Positions 15,173 to 24,140 of a stretch of 64,000 bases of DNA are shown piece by piece (the stretch's first letter is position 1; each line of letters starts with the position of its first letter). The position numbers and the translations under genes were made by a program. Below the pieces are notes generated by a model. The model did not search any database and was not told where the DNA came from. It was given only the letters and a program-made list of their open reading frames with translations. The DNA comes from Echinicola salinicaeni (GTDB lineage Bacteria > Bacteroidota > Bacteroidia > Cytophagales > Cyclobacteriaceae): positions 1 to 64,000 of the forward strand of contig NZ_JACODZ010000006.1 of assembly GCF_014280965.1 (NCBI RefSeq). Direction: 5' to 3'.

Positions 15173-16543
15173 CTAGTAAACGTTATCCCTATTTAATCCA
15201 AGCTCTCTAACGGTTTTAAAAACAATTTCCAAATCCATCCAAAGCGTCCAATTCTGGATATAGAAATAATCCAACCTAACCCTTGACCTGATTTGATATG
15301 GACGTATAATCTCACCCCTGTACCCTTTTACCTGAGCAAGTCCGGTAATTCCTGGTTTTATCTTATGGCGGGCATTATATTTTTCGATCTGAGTACGGAA
15401 TGTTTCATTCATAGGAACCGTATGAGGTCTTGGCCCTACAATAGACATATCTCCTATAAGTACATTTAAAAACTGCGGCATTTCATCCAGTGATGAACTC
15501 CTTAAAAAAGTCCCTATACGTGTTATTCTAGGATCATTTTTGACCGCCTGATGGGTATCCGCATAATCATTGGGAGTCATCGAACGGAACTTCAGGCATT
15601 TAAAAACCCTATTATTCTCTCCATTTCGTTTTTGTATAAAAAAGATAGGTCCTCTTGACTCCAACTTGATAAGCAAACCTACCAAAGGAATCATCCAACT
15701 CAGTATAAACAATGTTACGAATAAGGAAAATAGGATATCAAAAGCCCTTTTACTTATTCTATTCAAGACATTGTCCAAGGGAATGGCATTGACATTGATA
15801 ACAAAAAAATCACCATACTTGGAAAAAGAAAGCTTTTTCTCCAATTGGAGATTACCTCCCGGTATCACCTTGACTTTTATATAATGTTCATCAGCGTAGT
15901 TGATGATCTTTTTCATGGTGGACAAGTCAAGCCTTTCATTAATATAAATCAGGTCCAAATCCATCTCCTTGACTTCCTTGAAAAAGTCAGCCAGATTACC
16001 CCTAGTCTCAACACATGAACTTGCATCATCATAATAGCCCATAAAATTGATGCCAAAATCCTTTCTACGCTGAAACACCTTGGCCAATTTATAACTTGTT
16101 CCTCCCTTTCCTATTATAACCGCATTCCTGTAATTCCCCCCTCTAGAACGATATTGTTTGAGGACTATATGAACAGAAACCCTGTAAACACTCAAAAGTG
16201 CCAACATAGCTCCCGCATTTACTAACAAAAACAGCCTACTTAAGTGATAAGCCTGAAAGGCTATCCATAAGACAGAAATTACTGAAAAGAACCATAATAT
16301 AGACCCGAATAATTTCTGGAGCGTAAAAATATAATCTGTAGTCCGTCCTACTTTATAGTCCTTTCTATATATGATCAGCAATAGCCAGATCAAGATATAG
16401 ACGCCATAAAGCACAGGATTCATATTATCTACGGAAACATAATTTGATACAATCAAATGCGTTAGAATCAATGATAATACGATCACTAATCCATCGCCCA
16501 AAACAAATAACCAAGGGAAATATTTGTAAAACCTTCTTGCCAT
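15173..16543 (-). CDS. polyprenyl-phosphate sugar-1-phosphate transferase (WcaJ-like)
   Basis: 456 residues; initiates exopolysaccharide repeat-unit assembly by moving a sugar-1-phosphate from a nucleotide sugar to the lipid carrier. N-terminal membrane segments (about 1-120), a cytosolic nucleotide-fold part (NAVIIGKGGTSYKLAKV near 140), one more membrane hairpin (about 270-295) and the catalytic bacterial sugar transferase domain with CLKFRSMTPNDYAD, SSLDEMPQFLNVLIGDMSIVGPRP and KPGITGLAQVKGYRGE. It lies alone, 4 kb from the rest of the polysaccharide genes. Sugar identity (glucose, galactose or an N-acetylated sugar) cannot be read. Confidence 0.93.
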   Translation of the reverse strand: MARRFYKYFPWLFVLGDGLVIVLSLILTHLIVSNYVSVDNMNPVLYGVYILIWLLLIIYRKDYKVGRTTDYIFTLQKLFGSILWFFSVISVLWIAFQAYHLSRLFLLVNAGAMLALLSVYRVSVHIVLKQYRSRGGNYRNAVIIGKGGTSYKLAKVFQRRKDFGINFMGYYDDASSCVETRGNLADFFKEVKEMDLDLIYINERLDLSTMKKIINYADEHYIKVKVIPGGNLQLEKKLSFSKYGDFFVINVNAIPLDNVLNRISKRAFDILFSLFVTLFILSWMIPLVGLLIKLESRGPIFFIQKRNGENNRVFKCLKFRSMTPNDYADTHQAVKNDPRITRIGTFLRSSSLDEMPQFLNVLIGDMSIVGPRPHTVPMNETFRTQIEKYNARHKIKPGITGLAQVKGYRGEIIRPYQIRSRVRLDYFYIQNWTLWMDLEIVFKTVRELGLNRDNVY

Positions 16544-16749
16544 AAAAATTTTTCCTACTTATGAATTCCGCAAGGCTTAAGCAATTTAAATACCATTTCT
16601 TCTCGTTGTAAAAAATTGCCTGTGCTCTATATTGATTAAATAGTCTTATTTTTCATTAAAGTCTTGTAAAATTATAAAAAAATATTCTCTATTCAGCATT
16701 AAATATCTGTTAAAATAATTTTACATTGCCCGCTTAACATCCCACAAAC

Positions 16750-17421
16750 ATGATTACTAAAATAAAATCCTTACTTTCATCCTCAAATCACCCTGAATCG
16801 TTAGGAATGAAATTTCGTAAAGCAAGGTTTGAATTATTTAACCAACTTTTTTGGGATACTTTTAAGAATTACGAGAAAATAAAAATATTGGATGTGGGCG
16901 GTACAGAAAGCTTTTGGAAAGACCAAAAAATCCTCCAATCGGGAAATGTTGATGTAATTATCCTCAATTTGTCCAAGGAACCCGTTTCAACTCCCCATAT
17001 TTCCAGTATGGCGGGTGATGCTACCAATTTGTCTGAATTTGAAGATAATTCAATCGATTTGGTCTTTTCTAACTCCGTAATAGAACATCTTTATACTTGG
17101 GATAACCAAGTTTTAATGGCAAAAGAAATAAGACGCGTTGGAAAGAAACATTTTGTGCAAACACCCAATAAGTATTTCTTTTTGGAACCACATTATGCCC
17201 TTCCTTATTTTCAATTCTACCCAAAATCCTTGGGCTATACCATTCTCACCAAAACCAAATTAAGCCGCTTTCAAAAGTGGGACCCCAAACAAGCACAGCA
17301 ATATATGGATGAAATCAGACTAATTTCTGAAAATGAGATGAGACAATTGTTCCCTACAAGTACTATTCATCACGAAAAGTTCATTGGACTAAATAAATCC
17401 TTTTACGCCCATAATTTATAA
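16750..17421 (+). CDS. class I SAM-dependent methyltransferase
   Basis: 223 residues with a Rossmann-type methyltransferase core: motif I KILDVGGTES, the acidic second strand ending VIILNLSK, GDATNLSEFEDNSIDLVFSNSVIEHL, the usual post-I and motif II region, then QTPNKYFFLEPHYALP. It resembles methyltransferases found in polysaccharide and lipid loci. It is divergent from the WcaJ-like gene, so it may act on a glycan or lipid intermediate; the substrate is inference. Confidence 0.8.
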   Translation: MITKIKSLLSSSNHPESLGMKFRKARFELFNQLFWDTFKNYEKIKILDVGGTESFWKDQKILQSGNVDVIILNLSKEPVSTPHISSMAGDATNLSEFEDNSIDLVFSNSVIEHLYTWDNQVLMAKEIRRVGKKHFVQTPNKYFFLEPHYALPYFQFYPKSLGYTILTKTKLSRFQKWDPKQAQQYMDEIRLISENEMRQLFPTSTIHHEKFIGLNKSFYAHNL

Positions 17422-17570
17422 TTCCCTCATCAGCTAAAGTCCTATTAATCTGAATTCTTTTTAACTAACCGCTCAACAAAAAAGGCTTAAGTTTTCAGTA
17501 AAATAAGAACGAAATCTGATCTTTTTCCGTTAATTTTGCAACAATTTAGATTTAATCTAATTTCACAAGC

Positions 17571-17798
17571 ATGAGTACAGCGGATAAAATTGAACAAGGA
17601 AAAATGGCAGTGATTGAAAGTATCACACCAAGTGAACTATCCTTACACTTGATGGAAATGGGCTTCTTACCTGGAAAACGTATTTCTCTTTTGCAGAGGG
17701 CCCCTCTAAAGGATCCTTTAGCATTTAAACTGGAAAACACGGTCATTGCCCTAAGAAAATCCGAGGCTAACCTTATCAATGTGAAATTAGAAAATTAA
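17571..17798 (+). CDS. feoA: ferrous iron transport protein FeoA
   Basis: 75 residues, a single SH3-like FeoA domain with LHLMEMGFLPGKRISLLQRAPLKDPLAF and ALRKSEANLINV. It is a cytosolic partner of the FeoB iron permease. It lies 6 bp before feoB. A TAATTTTG element (17531-17538) upstream fits the -7 promoter consensus, but I see no clear TTG at the right distance. Confidence 0.95.
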   Translation: MSTADKIEQGKMAVIESITPSELSLHLMEMGFLPGKRISLLQRAPLKDPLAFKLENTVIALRKSEANLINVKLEN

Positions 17799-17804
17799 TC
17801 TTTT

Positions 17805-19946
17805 ATGCCTGAAGTACTTACTCCTGAGACTCCTACCCAGCAATCTACTTTTACTGTTGCCTTAATAGGAAACCCTAATGTGGGTAAAACGACTATTTTC
17901 AACAGTCTTACCGGTTTGCGTCAAAAAGTGGGCAATTACCCTGGCGTAACGGTGGACAAACGGTTTGCCAATATCAAATTAGGAAAACAAGAGGCTACTA
18001 TCTTAGATCTACCTGGAACCTATAGTATTTACCCCAATTCAGAAGATGAAGTCATTGTTCACCGTGTATTGAACGGTCTAGACAAGGAAAATAAACCTGA
18101 CTTTGTCTTGGCAGTAGTGGACATGTCAAGCATGGAAAGAGGCCTGTTTTTGGTAACTCAAATAATGGACCTTGGTCTTCCAATGGCAATTGTGCTAAAT
18201 ATGGAAGATTCTGCAGAGGAACAAGGTATCAAAGTAAAAACCCATGCCCTGTATAAATCTCTAGGAGTTCCTATCATTCAATCAAACGCCAGAAGCAATA
18301 AAGGCATCAATGGCATTTCTGAACTGATAGAAAAAAAGATGTTTGAAAAACCTCAACCTTTTTTAAACATCCAAGAATTATTACCTGAATCGCTATCGAT
18401 TGCCATTCAGGAAAAATTCCACTTGAAGAATACTTACCAAGCTTACCAACTTATCCGGTTCCATGAAAATGAACCACTTTTGGATGAGGGCCAAAGGGAA
18501 TGGTTAGAAAATCAGATGGATTCATCAGGTTTTAATATCAAACAAATCCAATTAGATGAAACCCAGCACAGGTATGAAGGGATTCAGACTGTTTTGGACA
18601 AAGCGGTGGAGAAAACTGATCTGGGAAGAAAAAGATTAACTGACAAACTTGACAGTATATTCCTCCATAAAATTGGTGGATATGCCATTTTCTTAGGAAT
18701 TCTACTAGTTATTTTCCAATCGGTATTTGCCTGGTCAGCAGTCCCTATGGATTTGATAGATGGTTTTTTTGCTTCTCTAAGTTCATCCATAGCCAAACTA
18801 TTGCCAGCAGGAGTACTCACCAATCTCATTACTGAAGGGATCATTCCAGGCATTGGTGGAGTGGTCATATTTATACCGCAAATCGCATTGCTATTTGCCT
18901 TCTTGGGCATTTTAGAAGACACCGGATATATGTCCAGGGTAGTTTTTCTGATGGACAGGATCATGCGCCCTTTTGGTCTGAACGGAAAAAGTGTTGTTCC
19001 TCTTATATCAGGTATTGCCTGTGCAATCCCTGGAATTATGGCCACAAGAAATATTGGTAACTGGAAAGACCGGCTCATCACCATCATGGTAACCCCTTTA
19101 ATGAGTTGTTCTGCAAGGCTACCTGTTTACGTTATTCTAATCGGAATAGCTGTACCTGAATCCTATATAGGCCCATTTAATCTACAAGCCATTGCGTTGC
19201 TTGGTATGTATCTATTGGGAATCGTTGCGGTACTTTTTACCTCATGGATCCTAAAACTGATTCTGAATTTTAAGGAAAAAAGCTATTTGATGGTAGAGAT
19301 GCCATTATACAGATTACCAAGATGGAAAGACGTTTTGATTACTATGTATTCCAAATCCAAAACCTTTGTCTTTGCTGCAGGAAAGGTTATTTTGACCATA
19401 TCAGTCATACTTTGGGTACTTGCTTCCTATGGCCCCTCTAGTGCACGGGAAGAAGCTATCGCCAATATTGAAGTGCCTTCAAACGATGCTCCTCAAGAAG
19501 TTCAAGATGATTACCAAAGCCAATTGGCATCAGCAGAATTGGAATCCTCGTATATAGGAATAATGGGCAAGTTCATAGAACCTGCCATCAAACCACTGGG
19601 TTATGATTGGAAAATTGGAATAGCCCTTATTACTTCATTTGCAGCAAGGGAAGTGTTTGTCTCTACTATTGCAACTCTATATAGCGTTGGAACTGATGTT
19701 GAAGATGAATTGACCATACAGCAGAAACTGGAGTCTGAGATTAAGCCTGAAACTGGAGAAAAAGTATTTAACTTGGCCACTGCCTTTTCCCTCATTGTAT
19801 TCTACGCCTTTGCCATGCAATGCATGAGTACCTTGGCTGTGGTTTATAGGGAAACTAAAGGCTGGAAATGGCCAATTATTCAGACAGTATATATGACTGC
19901 TTTGGCCTATGTATCAGCATGGGTAGTTTACCAAATATTGTCTTAA
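17805..19946 (+). CDS. feoB: ferrous iron permease FeoB
   Basis: 713 residues. N-terminal G-protein domain with GNPNVGKTTIFN (P-loop), switch region NYPGVTVDK, DLPGTYS and a NMED guanine-specificity element, a helical spacer, then the membrane domain with gate motifs (GGVVIFIPQIALLF, CAIPGIMATR, MSCSARLPVY). It imports Fe2+ across the inner membrane. The first gate lies near residue 355 and a cytosolic loop between late membrane segments is about 60 residues. It lies between feoA and a small Cys-rich protein gene in one operon. Confidence 0.96.
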   Translation: MPEVLTPETPTQQSTFTVALIGNPNVGKTTIFNSLTGLRQKVGNYPGVTVDKRFANIKLGKQEATILDLPGTYSIYPNSEDEVIVHRVLNGLDKENKPDFVLAVVDMSSMERGLFLVTQIMDLGLPMAIVLNMEDSAEEQGIKVKTHALYKSLGVPIIQSNARSNKGINGISELIEKKMFEKPQPFLNIQELLPESLSIAIQEKFHLKNTYQAYQLIRFHENEPLLDEGQREWLENQMDSSGFNIKQIQLDETQHRYEGIQTVLDKAVEKTDLGRKRLTDKLDSIFLHKIGGYAIFLGILLVIFQSVFAWSAVPMDLIDGFFASLSSSIAKLLPAGVLTNLITEGIIPGIGGVVIFIPQIALLFAFLGILEDTGYMSRVVFLMDRIMRPFGLNGKSVVPLISGIACAIPGIMATRNIGNWKDRLITIMVTPLMSCSARLPVYVILIGIAVPESYIGPFNLQAIALLGMYLLGIVAVLFTSWILKLILNFKEKSYLMVEMPLYRLPRWKDVLITMYSKSKTFVFAAGKVILTISVILWVLASYGPSSAREEAIANIEVPSNDAPQEVQDDYQSQLASAELESSYIGIMGKFIEPAIKPLGYDWKIGIALITSFAAREVFVSTIATLYSVGTDVEDELTIQQKLESEIKPETGEKVFNLATAFSLIVFYAFAMQCMSTLAVVYRETKGWKWPIIQTVYMTALAYVSAWVVYQILS

Positions 19947-19961
19947 AAAAACAAGAAGATT

Positions 19962-20102
19962 ATGTGGCAAGAAATTATCGTATTTGCATTATTTGTTGGC
20001 ATCATTGGCTGGAAAATTTACCAATATGCCAAACCAAAAAAATCTAATGCCTTGGACTGTGGCTGTGGGAAATGTGATGCTGTAAAATCTTCAAAAAATT
20101 AA
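19962..20102 (+). CDS. FeoB-associated Cys-rich membrane protein
   Basis: 46 residues, too short for many gene finders. One N-terminal membrane segment (about 5-20) is followed by a basic stretch and CGCGKCDAVK, the Cys-x-Cys-x2-Cys cluster typical of the FeoB-associated small proteins. It starts 15 bp after the feoB stop on the same strand. The role is unknown; the position suggests that it assists FeoB, perhaps by handling iron on the cytosolic side. Confidence 0.88.
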   Translation: MWQEIIVFALFVGIIGWKIYQYAKPKKSNALDCGCGKCDAVKSSKN

Positions 20103-20115
20103 TATTCATAGTATT

Positions 20116-21249
20116 TCAGGACTTCTTGGCCAAGTCCTGAAATACTTCAATATATTGATCCGTAACATGGTCCCAATTGTACTTCTTGGTCAATCCTTGT
20201 TGGGAATTCTCCCTTAATTTTTTCATCATTTCAGGATTAGCCTCTGCGCTTTCCACAATCTTTCCTACATCGCTTTTATCCTTCTCGAAATACCAGCCAA
20301 ACTTTCCATTTTGGAGCATTTCTTGATTAAACCTTGTGTTCAATGCCAAAATAGCACAACCATAACCAAGTGCCTTTAACATGGCAGGATTGGTACCTCC
20401 GTACTCATGCCCGTGAAAATAAGCATAACAGTTTTGGTATAGGGCTGCCAACTCATGTGGATCTTTCACATAACCTGTAAAAAGCAATCGTTCATCCGGA
20501 ATATCTTTTAGCCTTTCCGCGTAGGTATCCTGATAAGGAACATCTCCCACAACAACTAATCTCCTTTTAGTGTTAGATCGGATAAACCCTTCAATAATCA
20601 AATCTGCATTATTATCAGGCACTAATCTACCTACAATAAGATAGTAATCCTCTTTCTCCAAATTCCACTTGTTGATTAATTTTGGATCTGCTTTTAAGCC
20701 TGGATTGGAACCATAGGCGATTACCTTAGAGGAAGTCTGAAAAAGCTCCTCATAGACCTTTTGCATTTCATCAGAATCATTGATGATCTGATCATAGAAT
20801 TTGGTAGCCATTTTTGAAGCCCAGTAAAAATACTTGGCTCCTAAACCCTTCCATTTGGGACGAAGCCACTCAAGACCATCTACATTGATAGCGGTAGGTT
20901 TTCTGAATAGTTTTGAGATCAAGCCAAATGGCCCGTTTCCACTATTGACCACAAAAATGACATCTGCACTGGAAAAGCAGGCGTGGATCATTGAAAAAAA
21001 GGAATGAGTCAATTGGGTAAAAGACTTTGACTCAATAGCTGGCATATATACCAAATCGATTCCATTGACTTGTTTGGGACGATCTTTGAATAACGCTCGG
21101 TGACAGTAAACAGTTACTTTTACGCCCTTTTGCACCAAACGCTCACCCAATTCCTTGACCATGGTATCATATCCACCATAAACATAGGGATAGCCCTTTG
21201 CGCCAAAAATAGCCACCCTTAATGGTTTATTCTTACTCTCCTTATGCAT
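20116..21249 (-). CDS. glycosyltransferase family 4 with DUF1972-type N-terminus
   Basis: 377 residues, GT-B fold. The N-terminus RVAIFGAKGYPYVYGGYDTMVKELGERL is the DUF1972 pattern seen in rhamnosyl- and related transferases of capsule loci; the C-terminal half has YYLIVGRLVPDNNADLIIEGF and EYGGTNPAMLKALGYGCAI, the nucleotide-sugar site. It overlaps the next upstream glycosyltransferase gene by 8 bp, so they are translated together. Donor and acceptor unknown. Confidence 0.9.
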   Translation of the reverse strand: MHKESKNKPLRVAIFGAKGYPYVYGGYDTMVKELGERLVQKGVKVTVYCHRALFKDRPKQVNGIDLVYMPAIESKSFTQLTHSFFSMIHACFSSADVIFVVNSGNGPFGLISKLFRKPTAINVDGLEWLRPKWKGLGAKYFYWASKMATKFYDQIINDSDEMQKVYEELFQTSSKVIAYGSNPGLKADPKLINKWNLEKEDYYLIVGRLVPDNNADLIIEGFIRSNTKRRLVVVGDVPYQDTYAERLKDIPDERLLFTGYVKDPHELAALYQNCYAYFHGHEYGGTNPAMLKALGYGCAILALNTRFNQEMLQNGKFGWYFEKDKSDVGKIVESAEANPEMMKKLRENSQQGLTKKYNWDHVTDQYIEVFQDLAKKS

Positions 21250-22411
21250 TTACTTTAGTTATTGGAGATATCCCCTGAAATATCTCACCCATATTTTTTA
21301 TATAAGCTTCAATAGAAAAATTTTTGATCACTCTTTGCTGCCCAGCATTTCCAAATGTGATTCTTAAGTTTTCATCTTCGATTAATTGCTCAAAGGCTGA
21401 TGCTGCTTTAGAAGCATTGTCCCAAGGCACCAAATAACCTGTTTCCCTCTCCAATACCATTTCCTTTGCCCCACCATGATTAGTGGCAACAACTGGCTTT
21501 CCGGCTGCCATCGCCTCCAAAACGGTAGTAGGTAATGGATCCGGAAGTATGGAAGGAAGCATAAAGATATCCAGGCCACTCATAATTTGAGGAATATCAG
21601 TACGATAGCCCAAATCCGTCACCTTTCCTTCAAGCCCATTTTCCTTGATTTTAGATTTTATTTCATCATAGAGGTATTCATATCCCGCAAAGGCATCCCC
21701 AACCATCACAAAATGAATATTTTCATATTTACGGGCTAATTCCTTTGCTACATCTAAAAAGTAGGTTTGCCCTTTCCAAAAATGTACCCTGGCAATCATG
21801 CCAATAAGTACAGTGCTTTGATCAATCCCTAATTCAGACTTTAGATCATAATCTGCCTCCTTAAATGGTTTATAATCTATGCCATTATGGAGCAGTTGCA
21901 ATTTTTCTTCGGGAATATTTTGCTTTAAGTTGTCAATTACCGCATTAGATACACATATGATTTTGTCACCTGTCTTTTTAACATACCATTCAACAAAGTT
22001 CTTAAACCATTTTGGGTTTAAAATAATCTCATGGATATGCCATACGTGTTTAATCTGCATCCTTTTAGCTACCCAAGCACCTATCCAAACACCTGCAGTA
22101 TTTGAGTATATAATTTCCACGCCGTAGTGATCAATTAACTTAGATAGAGCTTTTGAAGCTTCTCTTAAATATTTCAGTCTATTTAAGAGCCCTGAAGGAT
22201 TCATATATTTTCTACGCATTATGCCCAATCGAATGATATGCACATAAAACCCCTCTTTTCTCAATTCATCTACCAAAGGGCCATCATCAGACAATACGAT
22301 AACTGGATTAAATCCTGCACTTTTAATGGCCACTGCAGATCTGATAACGCACCTACTGGCTCCATAAAGGTCGGAAGAGCTGTGTAAAATTAAAACGGTA
22401 TTATTGGACAT
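21242..22411 (-). CDS. glycosyltransferase family 4
   Basis: 389 residues, GT-B fold: N-terminal VLILHSSSDLYGASRCVI, C-terminal VLIGMIARVHFWKGQTYFLDVAKEL and PTTVLEAMAAGKPVVATNHGGAKEMV, with the E-x7-E retaining signature. It is the middle gene of three: acyltransferase (ending 4 bp before this start), this gene, DUF1972-type transferase (8-bp overlap). It adds one sugar of the surface polysaccharide on the cytosolic face. Confidence 0.92.
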   Translation of the reverse strand: MSNNTVLILHSSSDLYGASRCVIRSAVAIKSAGFNPVIVLSDDGPLVDELRKEGFYVHIIRLGIMRRKYMNPSGLLNRLKYLREASKALSKLIDHYGVEIIYSNTAGVWIGAWVAKRMQIKHVWHIHEIILNPKWFKNFVEWYVKKTGDKIICVSNAVIDNLKQNIPEEKLQLLHNGIDYKPFKEADYDLKSELGIDQSTVLIGMIARVHFWKGQTYFLDVAKELARKYENIHFVMVGDAFAGYEYLYDEIKSKIKENGLEGKVTDLGYRTDIPQIMSGLDIFMLPSILPDPLPTTVLEAMAAGKPVVATNHGGAKEMVLERETGYLVPWDNASKAASAFEQLIEDENLRITFGNAGQQRVIKNFSIEAYIKNMGEIFQGISPITKVNA

Positions 22412-22415
22412 TAAA

Positions 22416-23144
22416 TTAATCTTCTTTTTTATACAAAGCCTTTTTACGGCTTTTAATCACCTTTGCAGGATTTCCACCAACAACACTATAAGGAGGCACG
22501 TCCTTGGTCACAACACTACCAGCAGCTACTATTGATCCTTTTCCAACGGTAACCCCTGCAAGAATAATCGAATTGGAAGCTATCCAACAATCATCTTCTA
22601 TGATAGCATATGATCGGGTTACACCTTGCTCAATCATTGGTTGGCCAGTATCTCCAAAATTGTGGTTTTCGGAATATATACTCACCCTCGGAGACATCAT
22701 CACATTATTGCCAATTTCAATATAGCCTGAACAGCCTATATAGGCGTAAGGCCCAATACTGGAGTTATTACCTACTTTTAAGCCTATACCAGCTTCACCA
22801 CCATACAGATTAGTTGGTCTAATAATAGCATAGCTACCTACCGTCACCTTATCACCAAAAACGATGCCCTTTTGAGACAAGCAATTAATTTCACAGTTAT
22901 CCTGCGCTATAAAATTCCTGCCAACACTTAGGTAATTTGATTGCCTGATAGTAACCCCTTTCCCGATCAAAAGCATGCCCGAAGAGGCCTTAAACCAAAG
23001 TCTTTTCCATAACCCTCTAAGAAACCAAACTGACATTCTGAGGATCACTCCAAAAGTGGACTTGCTGTCCCAATCTTCATTGAATCGGTCATTTAAGTCC
23101 AAACCAGTGATTTTATTTATGGTTTGCTTGATCAGGTTAGGCAT
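22416..23144 (-). CDS. hexapeptide-repeat acyltransferase
   Basis: 242 residues with left-handed beta-helix hexapeptide repeats from about residue 60, including [21 protein letters not shown] (His is the likely catalytic base) and [46 protein letters not shown]-acetyltransferases of this WcaF/NeuD/CysE-like type decorate sugars in capsule or O-antigen units. It is the first gene of a three-gene group with two glycosyltransferases. Confidence 0.9.
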   Translation of the reverse strand: MPNLIKQTINKITGLDLNDRFNEDWDSKSTFGVILRMSVWFLRGLWKRLWFKASSGMLLIGKGVTIRQSNYLSVGRNFIAQDNCEINCLSQKGIVFGDKVTVGSYAIIRPTNLYGGEAGIGLKVGNNSSIGPYAYIGCSGYIEIGNNVMMSPRVSIYSENHNFGDTGQPMIEQGVTRSYAIIEDDCWIASNSIILAGVTVGKGSIVAAGSVVTKDVPPYSVVGGNPAKVIKSRKKALYKKED

Positions 23145-23260
23145 CAGTTATTATACAATTTTGTCTTTGTAGGCGATCAAATTTAAATTATTTATACAAG
23201 ATCAATGATTTTTTTTTAACTTAAATAATCTTAATTCTATTTTTAAAATTACTAAAGGTT

Positions 23261-23554
23261 ATGAAAAAGTTATTGTATCTATTTTTATCCATACCTCTCT
23301 TTATTCTTATAAGTTGCAACGGTCAGGATGAAAACCCAAACTTAATGAAAGTTAGAGAAATTGCTTGGAATGGCATAGATGATGGTGAATTTGGCAAGGA
23401 GTCAGTCACTATAAACTGGAGAAAAGCCAATATAGAAGTCGAAGATGATAACTATAAAGTGATTTTCAGCACCACTCACGTTACACTCGGCCCCATTATA
23501 GTTTATGTCGATATTGAAACTATGGAAATAGAAGGTTTAGCTCCACGGTATTAA
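23261..23554 (+). CDS. small lipoprotein, unknown function
   Basis: 97 residues. The N-terminal 18 residues are a lipoprotein signal with Cys19 in ILISC. The mature part is about 78 residues, mixed charge, with a predicted beta-rich pattern (VTINWRKANIEVEDDNYKVIFSTTH in part). No family recognised. It is isolated between two minus-strand polysaccharide groups and is transcribed away from the acyltransferase gene. Confidence 0.7.
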   Translation: MKKLLYLFLSIPLFILISCNGQDENPNLMKVREIAWNGIDDGEFGKESVTINWRKANIEVEDDNYKVIFSTTHVTLGPIIVYVDIETMEIEGLAPRY

Positions 23555-23595
23555 GAATAATTATCTAACGGGTTTGAGCCTAAGTCCACAAAAAA

Positions 23596-23624
23596 GGTGG
23601 AAGCTTTCATCATTAACTTCCACC
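23596..23624. terminator. possible terminator between two lipoprotein genes
   Basis: GGTGGAAG pairs with CTTCCACC across a 13-base loop, located between the convergent stops at 23554 (plus) and 23676 (minus). The A run before it and the T-containing tract after it make it a possible shared terminator. Confidence 0.5.
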
Positions 23625-23675
23625 GTTCTATTTATCATTACAGTGCAAAAATATTCTACCTAGAAATCACTCTTA

Positions 23676-24041
23676 TTAGAAATTGCACATATTTGATTCT
23701 GACTTCCAGACTAATTTGATTTCAGTCAAATCACTAATTTCTAAATCTTCCTGAACTTCACCTTCACAATTATAGAAAACAGGAGCCCAATTACAGTGAG
23801 GACAACAAGATCCCACATAATAATAATTGTTTCCTTCATAATCCCCGCTTCTGATATAACCATAATCCCTACCTATTTCCGTTGATTCCAGCTCTTCAAT
23901 TACTGGCTTCATCCAAGCCAAATCTTCAGCAGGGTTTTCGACGCCACAGCTTGCACTAGGATGCTCATCATCTTTACAGGACACGGACAAGACCAAAAAA
24001 CAAGCAAAAAGAAAATACGTTGCTCTTTTTATAATATTCAT
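23676..24041 (-). CDS. Cys-rich lipoprotein, unknown function
   Basis: 121 residues from the ATG at 24041; an upstream ATG at 24059 would add six residues before a normal lipoprotein signal. Cys22 in SVSC is the lipid attachment site. The mature part has six more Cys, including the tight cluster GSCCPHCNW near residue 93, which resembles a metal- or disulfide-type site, and the acidic segment DLEISDLTE. No known family recognised. It lies just upstream in coordinates of the polysaccharide operon's last gene but has its own transcription unit. Confidence 0.7.
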   Translation of the reverse strand: MNIIKRATYFLFACFLVLSVSCKDDEHPSASCGVENPAEDLAWMKPVIEELESTEIGRDYGYIRSGDYEGNNYYYVGSCCPHCNWAPVFYNCEGEVQEDLEISDLTEIKLVWKSESNMCNF

Positions 24042-24140
24042 AATTAAAAGATTAAACATTTCTATACCAATACGATTAAAAGCTGACTTATGCTACATAA
24101 CTAAAAATATTATTTCCTAATTATTTTAATCTACCCATGT

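Noticed and set aside
15570-15884. Plus-strand 104-codon frame
   Set aside because: It is the opposite strand of the sugar-phosphate transferase catalytic domain.
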